This document shows positions 13,094 through 13,201 of a DNA stretch of 13,201 nucleotides, piece after piece. Source of the stretch: JAVBSX01 sp051660685 (GTDB lineage: Bacteria > Planctomycetota > Planctomycetia > Pirellulales > Thermoguttaceae); contig JBOFQB010000076.1 in NCBI GenBank assembly GCA_051660685.1, positions 1 to 13,201 of the forward strand, in the 5' to 3' direction. The notes beneath the pieces are model-generated. The model was given only the letters and a program-made list of their open reading frames with translations, made no database searches and was not told the DNA's origin. The position numbers and the translations under genes are program-made. Position 1 is the first letter of the stretch, and each line of letters opens with the position of its first letter.

Positions 13094-13124
13094 TCAGAAG
13101 ACAGTCGTATAGACGGTCTTCTGA
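13094..13124 (+). other. Hairpin 50 bases downstream of gyrA
   Basis: TCAGAAGAC (13094-13102) pairs perfectly with GTCTTCTGA (13116-13124) over a 13-base loop. No T-run follows directly, so it is either a 3' stabilising structure or part of the repeat-like sequence at the window end. Confidence 0.45.
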
Positions 13125-13129
13125 AATGA

Positions 13130-13151
13130 GCTGCATAGCAGCGACCTTTTT
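13130..13151 (+). terminator. Possible intrinsic terminator of gyrA
   Basis: GCTGC (13130-13134) pairs with GCAGC (13138-13142) over ATA, and TTTTT follows at 13147-13151 after a four-base gap. The stem is short and the gap lowers confidence; the hairpin at 13094-13124 may contribute. Confidence 0.38.
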
Positions 13152-13152
13152 G

Positions 13153-13187
13153 TAGCCCGGGGTGAAGCGCAGCGAAACCCCGGGTTA
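13153..13187. repeat. GC-rich inverted repeat, probable dispersed intergenic element at the right edge
   Basis: CCCGGGGT (13156-13163) and ACCCCGGG (13177-13184) are perfect inverted copies over a 13-base loop. The stem extends outward to 13153 and 13187 with one G-U pair. The base composition differs sharply from the A/T-rich flanks, and the sequence style is that of REP-like intergenic repeats seen in many copies in some bacterial genomes. Only one copy is inside this window, so dispersal is inferred. Confidence 0.55.
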
Positions 13188-13201
13188 GGTGCAGCAAAAA
13201 A

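Overview
The window is bacterial. It most likely comes from a member of the Planctomycetota, possibly a gut or host-associated lineage. This is an inference from protein style: GyrA has the GNFGSIAGLPPAAMRYTE variant around its catalytic tyrosine, there is a secreted DUF1080 (3-keto-disaccharide hydrolase) protein, and the genes are widely spaced and mostly transcribed singly. Nothing in the sequence identifies a species. No rRNA, tRNA, CRISPR array or intact insertion sequence was seen.

Left part (1-5158): a minus-strand Rpn-family (PD-(D/E)XK) nuclease/transposase-like gene is divergent from a plus-strand uvrA. Its tail carries an in-frame 12-bp tandem repeat. UvrA is complete but has a low-complexity insertion of about 70 residues. 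The 3' end of uvrA runs into purine-rich repeat sequence, followed by a roughly 690-base gene-poor stretch with a 63-bp tandem repeat, an inverted repeat and two foldable elements.

Middle part (5159-7916): on the minus strand, a possible 32-residue mini-gene lies downstream of an unrecognised 427-residue protein. That protein has a coiled-coil N-terminal part and a long acidic tail with a repeated D-D-F-E-L motif. Its promoter has a perfect -35 box and a palindrome filling the spacer. Divergently, a 231-residue protein of unknown function has no ribosome binding site of its own. It is preceded by a 27-codon leader ORF that does have one. It ends at a clear intrinsic terminator.

Right part (7917-13201): three plus-strand genes each appear to be separate transcription units. 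The first is a class I glutamine-amidotransferase-like protein whose catalytic Cys is replaced by Gly; two strong palindromes lie upstream and a textbook terminator downstream. The second is an exported DUF1080 protein. The third is gyrA, with a good sigma70-type promoter, a TTG start behind a strong Shine-Dalgarno sequence, a quinolone-binding site lacking both usual residues, and acidic additions to the C-terminal domain. The window ends in a GC-rich inverted repeat that looks like a dispersed intergenic element.

The genes do not form one pathway. uvrA and gyrA are DNA-maintenance housekeeping genes and the rest are accessory. No complete new multi-gene system is evident. The points most worth a second look are the nucleophile-less amidotransferase, the palindromic promoter and repeated motif of the 427-residue protein, and the leader ORF of the 231-residue protein.
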